Shown piece after piece: positions 42,570 through 51,639 of a DNA stretch of 64,000 nucleotides. Position numbers and translations under genes: made by a program. Below the pieces are notes generated by a model. That model was not told the DNA's origin. It searched no databases and saw only the letters and a program-made list of their open reading frames with translations. The stretch lies in assembly GCF_041725775.1 (NCBI RefSeq), contig NZ_JBEUEL010000014.1, positions 5,365-69,364 of the forward strand. Direction: 5' to 3'. The stretch's first letter is position 1, and the number at the start of each line of letters is the position of its first letter. The stretch is from Pueribacillus sp041725775. Its GTDB lineage: Bacteria > Bacillota > Bacilli > Bacillales > UBA6769.

Positions 42570-43553
42570 ATGCCTGTCATAACCTATATCGAGGCGGTTA
42601 CACAAGCATTAGATGAAGAAATGGAAAGAGATGGTAACGTATTTGTATTAGGTGAAGACGTCGGAGTAAAAGGTGGCGTTTTTAAAGCAACAGATGGTCT
42701 TTACGAAAAATATGGAAAAGAAAGAGTGATTGATACACCGTTAGCTGAATCAGGGATTGTTGGTGTTGGTGTCGGAGCAGCAATGTATGGTCTCAAACCT
42801 GTAGCAGAAATCCAATTTGCTGATTTTATTATGCCAGCAGTGAATCAAATTGTATCTGAAGCAGCAAAAATACGTTATCGTTCGAATAACGATTGGAATT
42901 GTCCGATTACGATTCGCGCTCCTTACGGTGGCGGTGTGAATGGCGGATTATACCATTCACAATCGGTCGAAGCCCTATTTGCTAACGTCCCTGGTCTTAA
43001 AATTGTTATGCCATCAACACCATACGATGTAAAAGGACTATTAAAGTCCGCTATTAGAGACGAAGATCCTGTTTTATTTTTCGAACATAAGCGTGCGTAT
43101 CGTTTACTAAAAGGTGAGGTCCCTAATGAAGACTATACCATTCCAATCGGCAAAGCTGATGTAAAACGTGAAGGCGATGACGTCACCGTTATTACATATG
43201 GATTGGGTGTCCATTTTACTCTTCAAGTCGCGGAAAAGCTTCAAGAAGAGGGTATTTCCGTTCACGTCTTAGATTTACGTACAGTTTATCCATTAGATCA
43301 AGAAGCAGTCATTGAGGCCGCTTCTAAAACAGGTAAAGTACTATTAATAACGGAAGCAAATAAAGAAGGAAGTATAATGAGTGAAGTTTCTGCGATTATT
43401 GCGGAGCATTGTTTGTTTGACTTAGATTCACCAATTCATAGATTAGCCGGACCAGATATTCCTGCAATGCCATACGCGGCACCACTCGAAAAATATTTTA
43501 TGATTAATCCATCAAAAATTGAAACTGCTATAAGAGAATTAGCACATTTCTAA
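42570..43553 (+). CDS. bkdAB: branched-chain 2-oxo acid dehydrogenase E1 beta
   Basis: A 327-residue subunit: VLGEDVGVKGGVF, IDTPLAESGIVGVGVGAAM, FADFIMPAVNQIV and the APYGGGVNGGLYHSQS loop. The ATG at 42570 with AGGGGGAA is chosen; the longer frame from 42483 runs inside bkdAA. It forms the E1 heterotetramer. Confidence 0.96.
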   Translation: MPVITYIEAVTQALDEEMERDGNVFVLGEDVGVKGGVFKATDGLYEKYGKERVIDTPLAESGIVGVGVGAAMYGLKPVAEIQFADFIMPAVNQIVSEAAKIRYRSNNDWNCPITIRAPYGGGVNGGLYHSQSVEALFANVPGLKIVMPSTPYDVKGLLKSAIRDEDPVLFFEHKRAYRLLKGEVPNEDYTIPIGKADVKREGDDVTVITYGLGVHFTLQVAEKLQEEGISVHVLDLRTVYPLDQEAVIEAASKTGKVLLITEANKEGSIMSEVSAIIAEHCLFDLDSPIHRLAGPDIPAMPYAAPLEKYFMINPSKIETAIRELAHF

Positions 43554-43617
43554 ACATCGTATGCAAGAGGAAAGAGAATAAAAATTAGATGATATGGATG
43601 GGAAGCTAGTCTTGCAA

Positions 43618-43652
43618 CTATCAGTAGAGGCTTAAGAGCCGTCTATTGATGG
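43618..43652 (+). other. intercistronic stem-loop between bkdAB and bkdB
   Basis: CTATCAGTAGAGGCT and AGCCGTCTATTGATGG pair over most of their length around a TAAG loop. No T run follows, so it is probably an mRNA-processing or stabilising structure and not a terminator. The intergenic distance of 118 bases is much larger than elsewhere in this operon. Confidence 0.6.
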
Positions 43653-43671
43653 ATAAGGAGGAATTTAAAAG

Positions 43672-44925
43672 GTGATAACGAAGGAAATAGTAATGCCTCA
43701 GCTTGGGGAAAGTGTAACTGAGGGAACAATCAACCATTGGTTCGTAAAAGAAGGGGAAACAGTGAACAAATACGATCCAATTGCTGAAGTGTTAACAGAT
43801 AAAGTAACAGCTGAAATTCCTTCATTATTTTCGGGGAAAATCACTAAAATTATTGCAACTGTTGGTGAAGCAATTCCAGTCGGAGAATTAATTTGTTACA
43901 TAGAAGTAGAAAATAATGATACAGAAGACATTAAAAACGAAACTACACTAGCCGATAAAAATAAACGGACAGGAGAACTTCAACCTGCTCCATTAAATAA
44001 AAACAATAAACGTCGTTTTTCACCAGCTGTGTTAAAATTAGCTCAAGACCACGACATCGATCTTGCTCATATTCAAGGTACAGGGAAAGGCGGAAGAATA
44101 ACTCGTAAAGATGTCCAAGCTTACATACATCAACAACAGAAATCGCACGATGCCGATATTACTAATTCTGTTGTCTCTAATGCCGTTATTCCTCAGGTAG
44201 AGAGAAGGATAGAAAAACATGCAACTGACATCGAAATTCCACTAAGTGGCATCCGAAAAGCGATTGCTTCAAACACTGTTAGAAGTGTGCAGGAGATCCC
44301 ACACGGTTGGATGATGGTTGAAGCTGATGTCACTGATTTAGTAGCTTACCGTGATAAAATTAAAACAGATTTTAAACGAAATGAAGGCTTTAATTTAACG
44401 TACTTTTCATTTTTCATTAAAGCCGTTGTCGAAGCATTAAAAGAGTTTCCGGAACTTAATTCAATGTGGGCTGAAGATAAAATCATTCAAAAGAAAGACA
44501 TTAACATATCCATTGCGGTTGCATCTGGTGATGTATTGTTCACTCCAGTAATAAAAAACGCTGACGAAAAAAGTATTAAAGGAATTGCAAAAGAAGTATA
44601 CGAACTTGCACAAAAAGCTCGTTCAGGAACGCTAACGAGAGAAGATGTTGAAGGTGGTACATTTACAGTAAATAACACGGGAGTTTTCGGATCTGTCCAA
44701 TCAATGGGAATTATCAATTATCCACAAGCAGCAATTTTACAAGTTGAATCGATCGTAAAACGTCCTGTCGTTACTGAAAGTGGAATGATGGGACCACGGG
44801 ATATAGTGAATCTTTGTCTCTCTCTCGATCACCGAGTACTAGACGGACTAGTGTGTGGGCTTTTCCTTAAAGCTGTCAAAGAGAAAGTTGAAAATATGAA
44901 TGAAAATAACTTAAGTGTGTACTAA
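43672..44925 (+). CDS. bkdB: branched-chain 2-oxo acid dehydrogenase E2
   Basis: A 417-residue dihydrolipoyl acyltransferase. The lipoyl domain carries EVLTDKVTAEIPS (lipoyl-Lys near residue 44), the E3-binding domain is SPAVLKLAQDHDIDLAHIQGTGKGGRITRKDV (about 121-152, key segment quoted in part), and the catalytic domain ends with LSLDHRVLDG. The start is GTG at 43672 behind AAGGAGG. Confidence 0.9.
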   Translation: MITKEIVMPQLGESVTEGTINHWFVKEGETVNKYDPIAEVLTDKVTAEIPSLFSGKITKIIATVGEAIPVGELICYIEVENNDTEDIKNETTLADKNKRTGELQPAPLNKNNKRRFSPAVLKLAQDHDIDLAHIQGTGKGGRITRKDVQAYIHQQQKSHDADITNSVVSNAVIPQVERRIEKHATDIEIPLSGIRKAIASNTVRSVQEIPHGWMMVEADVTDLVAYRDKIKTDFKRNEGFNLTYFSFFIKAVVEALKEFPELNSMWAEDKIIQKKDINISIAVASGDVLFTPVIKNADEKSIKGIAKEVYELAQKARSGTLTREDVEGGTFTVNNTGVFGSVQSMGIINYPQAAILQVESIVKRPVVTESGMMGPRDIVNLCLSLDHRVLDGLVCGLFLKAVKEKVENMNENNLSVY

Positions 44926-44952
44926 TCCACTACTTCATTGTAGTGGATTTTT
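44924..44952 (+). terminator. terminator of the bkd operon
   Basis: AATCCACTAC and GTAGTGGATT form a perfect 10-pair stem, followed by TTTG. Confidence 0.85.
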
Positions 44953-44956
44953 GTTC

Positions 44957-44985
44957 TTGACAGCTCAAAACACTCATGCGAGAAT
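44957..44985 (+). promoter_or_regulatory. promoter of bioB
   Basis: A consensus TTGACA (44957-44962) is followed after 17 bases by GAGAAT (44980-44985). The BirA operator begins 5 bases further on. Confidence 0.7.
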
Positions 44986-44990
44986 CAAAA

Positions 44991-45019
44991 TGTAAACTAA
45001 ATTATTAATATGGTTAACA
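44991..45019 (+). promoter_or_regulatory. BirA (biotin repressor) operator
   Basis: TGTAAAC-N15-GTTAACA agrees with the biotin operator TGTTAAC-N15-GTTAACA with one mismatch. It lies between the promoter and the ribosome site of bioB, so biotin-dependent repression is expected. Confidence 0.82.
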
Positions 45020-45032
45020 TTAGGAGGACGGC

Positions 45033-46022
45033 ATGGAGACTACACAAATGCAAACATCGAATTGGGATCAATTTGCCCGCAAAGCTTTAAAAAATGAAAG
45101 GATAACGAAAGAAGAAGGTTTACAAATTTTAAATGCAAGAAACGAAGAAATTTTATCGCTTATGCAATCCGCTTATAAAGTTCGATATCATTATTTCGGT
45201 AATAAAGTAAAGCTTAATATGATCATCAACGCTAAAAGTGGATTGTGCCCCGAAGATTGTGGATATTGTTCTCAATCGATTACAGCAAACACACGAATAG
45301 AAAAATATACGTTACTTGAAAAAGATGTTCTTCTAAAAGGTGCAGAAGAAGCAATGAAAAGACAAGCGAGTACATATTGTATCGTTATGAGTGGACGTGG
45401 GGCAACGAATCGCGAAATCGATCAAATTGTTGATGCGGTAAAAGAAATTAAAAACGAAATGCCTTTAAAGATTTGTGCATGTCTTGGTATTCTTTCTCAA
45501 GAAAAAGTTGACCGATTAAAAGATGCTGGCGTTGACCGCTATAATCATAATATTAATACGAGTAAAACGCATCATGACCAGATTACGACAACTCATACAT
45601 ACGATGACCGCGTTAACACGGTTGAAAATGTAAAAATAGCGGGTATATCACCATGTTCTGGCGTTATCGTAGGTATGGGTGAAACAGACAGCGAAGTTTA
45701 TGAAATGGCAAAAGAGCTACGCCAGTTAAGCGTTGATTCGATTCCAGTTAATTTTTTGCATTCGATTCCGGGTACAAAATTGGAAAACATGGATGAACTT
45801 ACACCACTATATTGTTTAAAAGTATTAGCTTTATTCCGATTTATGAATCCTGACAAAGAAATTCGAATCTCAGGGGGAAGAGAAATGAATTTACGTTCGT
45901 TACAAGGGATGGGGTTGTACGCAGCCAATTCAATTTTTGTCGGAGATTATCTAACGACCGAAGGGCAGGAATTTTCTTCTGATTATCAAATGATCGAAGA
46001 TCTTGGCTTTGAAATTGAGTAA
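45033..46022 (+). CDS. bioB: biotin synthase
   Basis: A 329-residue radical SAM enzyme that inserts sulfur into dethiobiotin. The cluster motif is CPEDCGYCSQ (CxxxCxxC, about residues 72-79), with later KICACLG, RYNHNINTS and the Arg segment IRISGGREMNL. It stands alone: no other bio gene is in the window. A BirA operator lies upstream. Biotin is needed by AccB encoded 21 kb away and by the acyl-CoA carboxylase at 48 kb. Confidence 0.97.
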   Translation: METTQMQTSNWDQFARKALKNERITKEEGLQILNARNEEILSLMQSAYKVRYHYFGNKVKLNMIINAKSGLCPEDCGYCSQSITANTRIEKYTLLEKDVLLKGAEEAMKRQASTYCIVMSGRGATNREIDQIVDAVKEIKNEMPLKICACLGILSQEKVDRLKDAGVDRYNHNINTSKTHHDQITTTHTYDDRVNTVENVKIAGISPCSGVIVGMGETDSEVYEMAKELRQLSVDSIPVNFLHSIPGTKLENMDELTPLYCLKVLALFRFMNPDKEIRISGGREMNLRSLQGMGLYAANSIFVGDYLTTEGQEFSSDYQMIEDLGFEIE

Positions 46023-46094
46023 GCCCTTTAAGTTGAATTCAAACCATTTCCATTGATAAAATATAGTCAATTATAAAGGAAAGGATTGAGTAGT

Positions 46095-46517
46095 TTGAGC
46101 TTTAATTTGTTTATGCAAGATATTGTAGATCAAGCACGTAAAGAAATGCGTGATTCAGGTTATAAGGAATTAAAAACACCTGAAGAAGTAGATGATGCAT
46201 TGAAACAGAAAGGAACGACACTTGTCATGGTTAATTCAACGTGCGGATGTGCTGGTGGCGTGGCTCGCCCTGCAGCATACTACTCATTACAAAATGACAA
46301 AAAACCTGACCATCTCGTAACTGTATTTGCTGGTCAAGATCGAGAAGCAACAGAGCAAGCACGTTCGTATTTTACTGGTTATCCTCCATCATCTCCTTCA
46401 TTTGCATTAATGAAAGATGGACAAATTGTTGATATGGTTGAACGAGCCGATATCGAATCTTCCGATACTCAAGAAGTTGCACAAAAATTGCAAGAACTCT
46501 TTAATCAACATTGTTAA
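46095..46517 (+). CDS. brxB: bacilliredoxin BrxB (YqiW)
   Basis: A 140-residue DUF1094-family protein. The active site NSTCGCAGG (CGC, about residues 50-58) and YPPSSPSFALMKDG are diagnostic. It removes bacillithiol from mixed disulfides. TTG at 46095 (MSFNLFMQDIV) is preferred: it has AAGGA at 9 bases, while the TTG at 46086 lies against that site. Confidence 0.94.
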   Translation: MSFNLFMQDIVDQARKEMRDSGYKELKTPEEVDDALKQKGTTLVMVNSTCGCAGGVARPAAYYSLQNDKKPDHLVTVFAGQDREATEQARSYFTGYPPSSPSFALMKDGQIVDMVERADIESSDTQEVAQKLQELFNQHC

Positions 46518-46535
46518 GAAGCGCCATGTTAAACA

Positions 46536-46575
46536 AAAGCTCAAGCTGTTTATGAATAGCTTGAGCTTTTTGTTT
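46536..46575 (+). terminator. terminator after brxB
   Basis: AAAGCTCAAGCT pairs with AGCTTGAGCTTT and is followed by TTGTTTCTATTTTTT. Confidence 0.9.
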
Positions 46576-46629
46576 CTATTTTTTGATTAAAAGCGGGCAC
46601 GATAAAAGTAATAACGGAGGTGTAATAAG

Positions 46630-47142
46630 ATGAAAACCATTGTTATGACATTCGTTTCTTTTTTTATTATAGCGTCACCTTTTTGGCCGCTTCAACCAAA
46701 TCCAATCAAAGGGGATCCTTTTATTATTGTTAACAAAAAAACGAATAAACTCGCTTTAATAGACGAAGGGAGCATTCAATATGTAAAACGTGTAGCAACT
46801 GGTAAGCATCCATCGTTAACGCCCGAAGGAATGTTTACTGTAACCGTCAAAGCTAAAAACCCGTATTATCGCAAATTAAATATTCCTGGTGAATCACCAA
46901 ACAATCCGCTTGGGACTCGTTGGATCGGATTTGATGCCATGGAAACAGACGGAAGAACGTATGGGATCCATGGTACGAACAACCCAACATCGATCGGAAC
47001 ATATATAAGCAAAGGCTGTATACGTATGTTCAACAAAGATGTAGAACAATTATATGAACAAGTTCCGATCGGAACAAAAATTTTAATTACATCAAGCGAT
47101 GAAAGTTTTCAACAAATAGCAAGTCGACTTCGTGTAATTTAA
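46630..47142 (+). CDS. L,D-transpeptidase (YkuD family)
   Basis: A 170-residue secreted enzyme with an N-terminal signal helix (TIVMTFVSFFIIASPFWPL). The YkuD catalytic motif is HGTNNPTSIGTYISKGCIRM (His near 117, Cys near 134). It cross-links or modifies peptidoglycan stem peptides outside the membrane. No LysM domain is present, so its attachment to the wall is not explained. A CGGAGGTG site precedes the ATG. Confidence 0.93.
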   Translation: MKTIVMTFVSFFIIASPFWPLQPNPIKGDPFIIVNKKTNKLALIDEGSIQYVKRVATGKHPSLTPEGMFTVTVKAKNPYYRKLNIPGESPNNPLGTRWIGFDAMETDGRTYGIHGTNNPTSIGTYISKGCIRMFNKDVEQLYEQVPIGTKILITSSDESFQQIASRLRVI

Positions 47143-47232
47143 TTAAAAAAAGGAAACTCCGGCGATCAATGACGATAAAAGTAATGCAGCAATCATGATG
47201 TAAACAACTGTTTTAATAAATTTCCGAGACAT
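47143..47232 (-). CDS. prli42: Prli42-like stressosome membrane miniprotein
   Basis: A 29-residue protein read on the minus strand, MSRKFIKTVVYIMIAALLL and SSLIAGVSFF, with a basic head and a single membrane helix, as in Prli42 which anchors the stressosome to the membrane in Listeria and relatives. A strong GGGGAGGG site precedes the ATG at 47232. Its stop abuts the convergent L,D-transpeptidase gene with no overlap. Confidence 0.82.
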   Translation of the reverse strand: MSRKFIKTVVYIMIAALLLSSLIAGVSFF

Positions 47233-47581
47233 ACTATACCCTCCCCATTAATCATACCGATATTGTACTAAATAAGTTGATTGAGTGGCAACACTTTACA
47301 ACATCTTGTTATGTAGCTTTTGCTAATTTATCGCTAGTCATTTAAAATTAATATACATATTTTACTAAGGTACGTGTTCAAAAGAAAAATAATGTGAGGC
47401 TAGATTATTTTTTATATTTATCCAATGGAAGGGAAAACCATTATTCGACTTAAATGTGAATGAACGAGACCCATCAGGAATATGGCTTCCTAATATTACG
47501 TAAAGTGGATCTGTTATTCGTAACTTACAAATAAGCTACGAGCCTCTATTTTGAACAAAACTTTCTAAAGGGGGAGAAAAG
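47233..47581. other. gap between prli42 and the epimerase gene
   Basis: An AT-rich stretch with no open frame of useful length. It holds the leader of prli42 on the minus strand and the GGGGGAG ribosome site of the epimerase gene. No convincing promoter, repeat or RNA was found. Confidence 0.4.
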
Positions 47582-48007
47582 ATGGGCAATGAAAGAGCAC
47601 CGCATAAAATCGAGCATATCGGAATTGCAGTTAAATCATTAGAAAATGTGTTGCCTTTTTATGTAGAACAGTTACATCTGCATCTTGAAGGAATTGAAGA
47701 AGTGAATTCTGAACAAGTAAAAGTAGCATTTTTGCGCATTGGAGAAACGCGTATTGAATTGCTAGAACCGACATCAAAACATAGCCCGATTTATAAATTT
47801 ATAGAAAAACGTGGAGAAGGTATCCACCACATTGCTCTCGGCGTTAACGATATTCAAGATCGCCTAAAAGAATTAAAAGCGAGCGGAATTCAACTTATAA
47901 ATAAAACACCAAAATTAGGTGCGGGAAATACAAAAATCGCTTTTATACATCCAAAATCAGCTTCAGGAGTATTATATGAGTTATGCGAGAAACGGGAGGG
48001 GAATTAA
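47582..48007 (+). CDS. mce: methylmalonyl-CoA epimerase
   Basis: A 141-residue vicinal-oxygen-chelate fold enzyme: KIEHIGIAVKSLENVLPFY (His ligand), ETRIELLEPTSKHSPI, GEGIHHIALGVND and VLYELCE. It converts (S)- to (R)-methylmalonyl-CoA. It is directly followed by the carboxyltransferase subunit (B. subtilis yqjC-yqjD order). No methylmalonyl-CoA mutase gene is within the window. Confidence 0.93.
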   Translation: MGNERAPHKIEHIGIAVKSLENVLPFYVEQLHLHLEGIEEVNSEQVKVAFLRIGETRIELLEPTSKHSPIYKFIEKRGEGIHHIALGVNDIQDRLKELKASGIQLINKTPKLGAGNTKIAFIHPKSASGVLYELCEKREGN

Positions 48008-49555
48008 ATGGATATGTACGAAAGAATCTACGAGCTATACGATAAAAAACGTGAGATTGAACGAGGTGGCGGAGATGAACGAATTGAAAAACAACATGAA
48101 AGAGGGAAATTAACCGCACGAGAAAGGATCGATCTTTTATTAGATAAAGGTACATTTGTTGAATTGAACCCATTTATTGAACATCGTTGTCAAGATTTTG
48201 GCATGAATGAAATGGACGCACCAGGTGAAGGGGTCGTAACTGGATACGGAAAAATTGACGGTCGCCCTGTATATGTGTTTGCACAAGACTTTACTGTTTT
48301 CGGTGGAGCACTTGGTGAAATGCATGCTAGAAAAATTGCAAATGTGATGGATCTTGCTGCTCAAAATGGCGCACCTTTTATCGGGTTAAATGACTCAGGT
48401 GGCGCTCGAATCCAAGAAGGTGTCGTATCACTAGATGGATATGGGCATATTTTTTACAGAAATGCAATTTATTCTGGTGTCATCCCGCAAATTTCTGTCA
48501 TTATGGGACCGTGTGCTGGCGGTGCGGTATATTCCCCAGCGATTACTGATTTTGTTTTTATGGTTGAAGAAACGAGCCAAATGTTCATTACGGGTCCAAA
48601 AGTGATCGAAACAGTAACAGGAGAAAAAATAACATCTGAAGATTTAGGTGGCGCACACGTACATAGTTCAAAAAGTGGAAACGCCCATTTTACTTCAAAA
48701 TCTGAAGAAGAAGCGTTAGCGGCTGTCCGTAAGTTACTTACATATTTACCACAAAATAATAAGGAAAAGCCAGCAATACTCGATGTAAAAGCAGAAGATC
48801 ACTATCGCCCTGATTTAGCTGATGTCGTCCCATACGATTCAACACGACCTTATGATGTGCGCACTGTTATCGACCAAGTCGTTGATGAACATTCATTTTT
48901 TGAAGTGCATAAAAACTTCGCGAAAAACATCGTCGTCGGTTTTGCAAGAATCAACGGCAAATCAGTCGGACTCGTTTGTAATCAACCAAAAGTAATGGCA
49001 GGTGGTTTAGACATTGACTCGTCAGATAAAGCATCTCGATTTATTCGTTTTTGCGATTCTTTTCAAATTCCAATCATTACATTTGAAGATGTTACTGGCT
49101 TTTTCCCAGGAATAAAACAAGAACACGGTGGAATTATTCGTCACGGGGCAAAAATTTTATACGCGTATTCTGAAGCGACTGTGCCTAAAATTACAGTTAT
49201 ATTAAGAAAAGCATATGGTGGTGCTTACGTTGCATTAAACAGTAAAGCCATCGGTGCTGATCTTGTCTTTGCTTGGCCAAACGCTGAAATTGCAGTTATG
49301 GGTCCCGAAGGTGCAGCAAATATTATTTTCGCAAGAGAAATTAAAAATAGTAAAAATCCTGAAGAAACGAGACTAAATAAAATTGCAGAATACCGTGAGA
49401 AATTTGCTAATCCGTATGTCGCTGCATCAAGAGGAATGGTTGATGATGTTATCGATCCACGCGAAACGAGAATTAAGCTCGTCCAAGCTCTTGACATGTT
49501 AAACAATAAAGAAGAAACACGACCAAATAAAAAACACGGAAACATTCCATTGTAA
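48008..49555 (+). CDS. yqjD: acyl-CoA (propionyl/methylmalonyl) carboxylase carboxyltransferase subunit
   Basis: A 515-residue carboxyltransferase with both crotonase-like halves: GGARIQEGVVSLDGYG, MGPCAGGAVYSPAITDF in the N half and FEDVTGFFPGIKQEHGGIIRHGAKILYAYSEA (oxyanion region, quoted in part) plus AYGGAYVALNSK in the C half. It transfers CO2 from carboxybiotin to an acyl-CoA; context with the epimerase favours propionyl-CoA. It starts directly at the stop of mce. Confidence 0.9.
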   Translation: MDMYERIYELYDKKREIERGGGDERIEKQHERGKLTARERIDLLLDKGTFVELNPFIEHRCQDFGMNEMDAPGEGVVTGYGKIDGRPVYVFAQDFTVFGGALGEMHARKIANVMDLAAQNGAPFIGLNDSGGARIQEGVVSLDGYGHIFYRNAIYSGVIPQISVIMGPCAGGAVYSPAITDFVFMVEETSQMFITGPKVIETVTGEKITSEDLGGAHVHSSKSGNAHFTSKSEEEALAAVRKLLTYLPQNNKEKPAILDVKAEDHYRPDLADVVPYDSTRPYDVRTVIDQVVDEHSFFEVHKNFAKNIVVGFARINGKSVGLVCNQPKVMAGGLDIDSSDKASRFIRFCDSFQIPIITFEDVTGFFPGIKQEHGGIIRHGAKILYAYSEATVPKITVILRKAYGGAYVALNSKAIGADLVFAWPNAEIAVMGPEGAANIIFAREIKNSKNPEETRLNKIAEYREKFANPYVAASRGMVDDVIDPRETRIKLVQALDMLNNKEETRPNKKHGNIPL

Positions 49556-49570
49556 AAGAGGTGAGATTAA

Positions 49571-50692
49571 ATGATTCACGAGGACAGATTAGTTAGCGAG
49601 TTTATTGAACTCGTACAAATTGATTCTGAAACGAAAAATGAAGCACAAATTGCACGCGTTTTAAAAGAAAAGTTTACCTCACTCGGTTTAGATGTAATCG
49701 AAGATGATAGTTCGAAAAAAACGGGACACGGTGCAGGCAATCTTATTTGTACATTGAAAAGCTCAAAACGAGAAATTGATCCGATCTATTTCACTTCACA
49801 TATGGATACAGTCGTGCCAGGTAACGGAATTAAACCAATAATTGACAATGGCTATATCAAATCAGATGGAACAACAATACTTGGAGCTGACGACAAAGCT
49901 GGTTTAGCTGCAATGCTCGAAGCGATTAAAGTGATAAACGAACAAAACATTCCGCACGGTCATATTCAATTCATTGTCACAGTTGGAGAAGAAGCTGGTT
50001 TAGTCGGGGCAAAAGAACTTGATCGCTCATTAATAAATGCTAAATACGGGTATGCATTAGATAGCGATGGTTTAGTTGGTGATATCATTACTGCTGCACC
50101 AACACAAGCAAAAATCAATGTGACAGTTCATGGAAAAACGGCCCATGCTGGTGTTGCACCTGAAAAAGGAATATCAGCGATTACGATTGCCGCTAAAGCA
50201 ATTGCGAAGATGCCACTCGGAAGAATTGATGAAGAAACAACTGCTAATATTGGGAAATTCGAAGGGGGTACACAAACAAACATTGTTTCTGATTTAGTTA
50301 AGATTGAAGCGGAAGCTCGTTCACTCGTTCCAAATAAAATGGAAGCCCAAGTTGAGAAAATGAAAACAGCTTTTGAAGAGAGCGCTCAATTGATGGGAGG
50401 GTCAGTTAATTTTGAATCAGAAGTGATGTACCCTGGTTTTAAATTCGATGAACACGATCGCGTTGTACAAATAGCGAAACAAGCGGTTACAGAAATCGGG
50501 CGCTCACCGAGGCTACTAAAAAGTGGCGGTGGTAGTGATGCAAATATCATTGCAGGGCTCGGAATTCCAACAGTGAATTTAGCTATAGGGTACGAAGAAA
50601 TTCATACGATTAATGAAAAGATGCCGATTAAAGAACTTGTAAAAACTGCTGAATTAGTCGTTGCGATTATTCAGACTGTAGCAAATCAATAG
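49571..50692 (+). CDS. yqjE: M20-family peptidase, tripeptidase-like (YqjE)
   Basis: A 373-residue zinc peptidase similar to peptidase T: FTSHMDTVVPG (His-Asp), ILGADDKAGLAAMLEAI (bridging Asp), VTVGEEAGLVGAKELD (Glu-Glu), YALDSDG, and KTAHAGVAPEKGISAI of the lid domain. It hydrolyses small peptides in the cytoplasm. It follows yqjD as in B. subtilis. Confidence 0.93.
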   Translation: MIHEDRLVSEFIELVQIDSETKNEAQIARVLKEKFTSLGLDVIEDDSSKKTGHGAGNLICTLKSSKREIDPIYFTSHMDTVVPGNGIKPIIDNGYIKSDGTTILGADDKAGLAAMLEAIKVINEQNIPHGHIQFIVTVGEEAGLVGAKELDRSLINAKYGYALDSDGLVGDIITAAPTQAKINVTVHGKTAHAGVAPEKGISAITIAAKAIAKMPLGRIDEETTANIGKFEGGTQTNIVSDLVKIEAEARSLVPNKMEAQVEKMKTAFEESAQLMGGSVNFESEVMYPGFKFDEHDRVVQIAKQAVTEIGRSPRLLKSGGGSDANIIAGLGIPTVNLAIGYEEIHTINEKMPIKELVKTAELVVAIIQTVANQ

Positions 50693-50721
50693 AAGGTTAA
50701 CGCTGTAAAGGAGAAGTTAAA

Positions 50722-51639
50722 GTGGAACTCCATTTTTTAGGCACTGGTGCAGGCGTTCCATCAAAACAGAGAAATACGAGTGCGATCGCGTTAAAATTTT
50801 TAAATCATTACAAAGGCTCACTCTGGTTATTTGATTGTGGTGAAGCGACGCAGCACCAAATATTACATACTACATTAAAATTATCTAAACTGGATCATAT
50901 CTTTATTACTCATTTACACGGTGATCATTTGTTTGGACTGCCTGGTATACTAGGCAGTCGTTCCTTTCAGGGAGGAACATCACCGTTAACCATTTACGGT
51001 CCAGTTGGAATTAAACATTTTGTAAAAACTGTATTATCTACGAGTAAAACCGTCCTTCGTTACCCATTATCGATCATTGAAATTCATGACGACATGTCTC
51101 TCGATCTCGGTGAACATCACGTTTATATTAAAAAGCTAGATCACGCAATAGAATCATTCGGATTTCGAATCGAAGAAAAGTCTAAACACGGAACATTATT
51201 AGTTGAGCAACTAAAAAAACTTGGGATTCAGCCTGGCCCTATTTACAAAGCAATTAAAAATGGAGAGCAAGTCAAGCTTGATGACGGTCGAATTATTAGC
51301 GGTAAAGACTTTTTAGGACCAGAAAAAAAAGGAAAAGTGATTACTGTTCTAGGGGATACGAGACGTTGTGATACAGCTATTTCACTCGCTAAAAAAGCAA
51401 ATGTTTTAATTCATGAGGCGACATTTATGAAAAAAGATAGCCACTTGGCATTCGATTATTTTCATTCGACGAGTGAAGATGCTGCATACATCGCTAAACG
51501 AGCAAAAGTGTCAAAACTAATATTGACACACATTAGTTCTAGATATCAAAAAGACAACATTAACATGTTAGTGAGAGAAGCAAGAAAAATCTTTCCGAAA
51601 ACATACATTGCTGAAGATTTGCGTATGTTTACGATTTAA
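50722..51639 (+). CDS. rnz: ribonuclease Z
   Basis: A 305-residue metallo-beta-lactamase-fold tRNA 3'-endonuclease. FLGTGAGVPSKQRNTSA, the zinc motif FITHLHGDHLFGLPG (HxHxDH) and LTHISSRY are present. It trims the 3' ends of tRNA precursors that lack encoded CCA, such as the tRNA-Val here. Start GTG at 50722 behind AAAGGAGAAG. The stop overlaps the convergent GDPD gene by 11 bases. Confidence 0.95.
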   Translation: MELHFLGTGAGVPSKQRNTSAIALKFLNHYKGSLWLFDCGEATQHQILHTTLKLSKLDHIFITHLHGDHLFGLPGILGSRSFQGGTSPLTIYGPVGIKHFVKTVLSTSKTVLRYPLSIIEIHDDMSLDLGEHHVYIKKLDHAIESFGFRIEEKSKHGTLLVEQLKKLGIQPGPIYKAIKNGEQVKLDDGRIISGKDFLGPEKKGKVITVLGDTRRCDTAISLAKKANVLIHEATFMKKDSHLAFDYFHSTSEDAAYIAKRAKVSKLILTHISSRYQKDNINMLVREARKIFPKTYIAEDLRMFTI

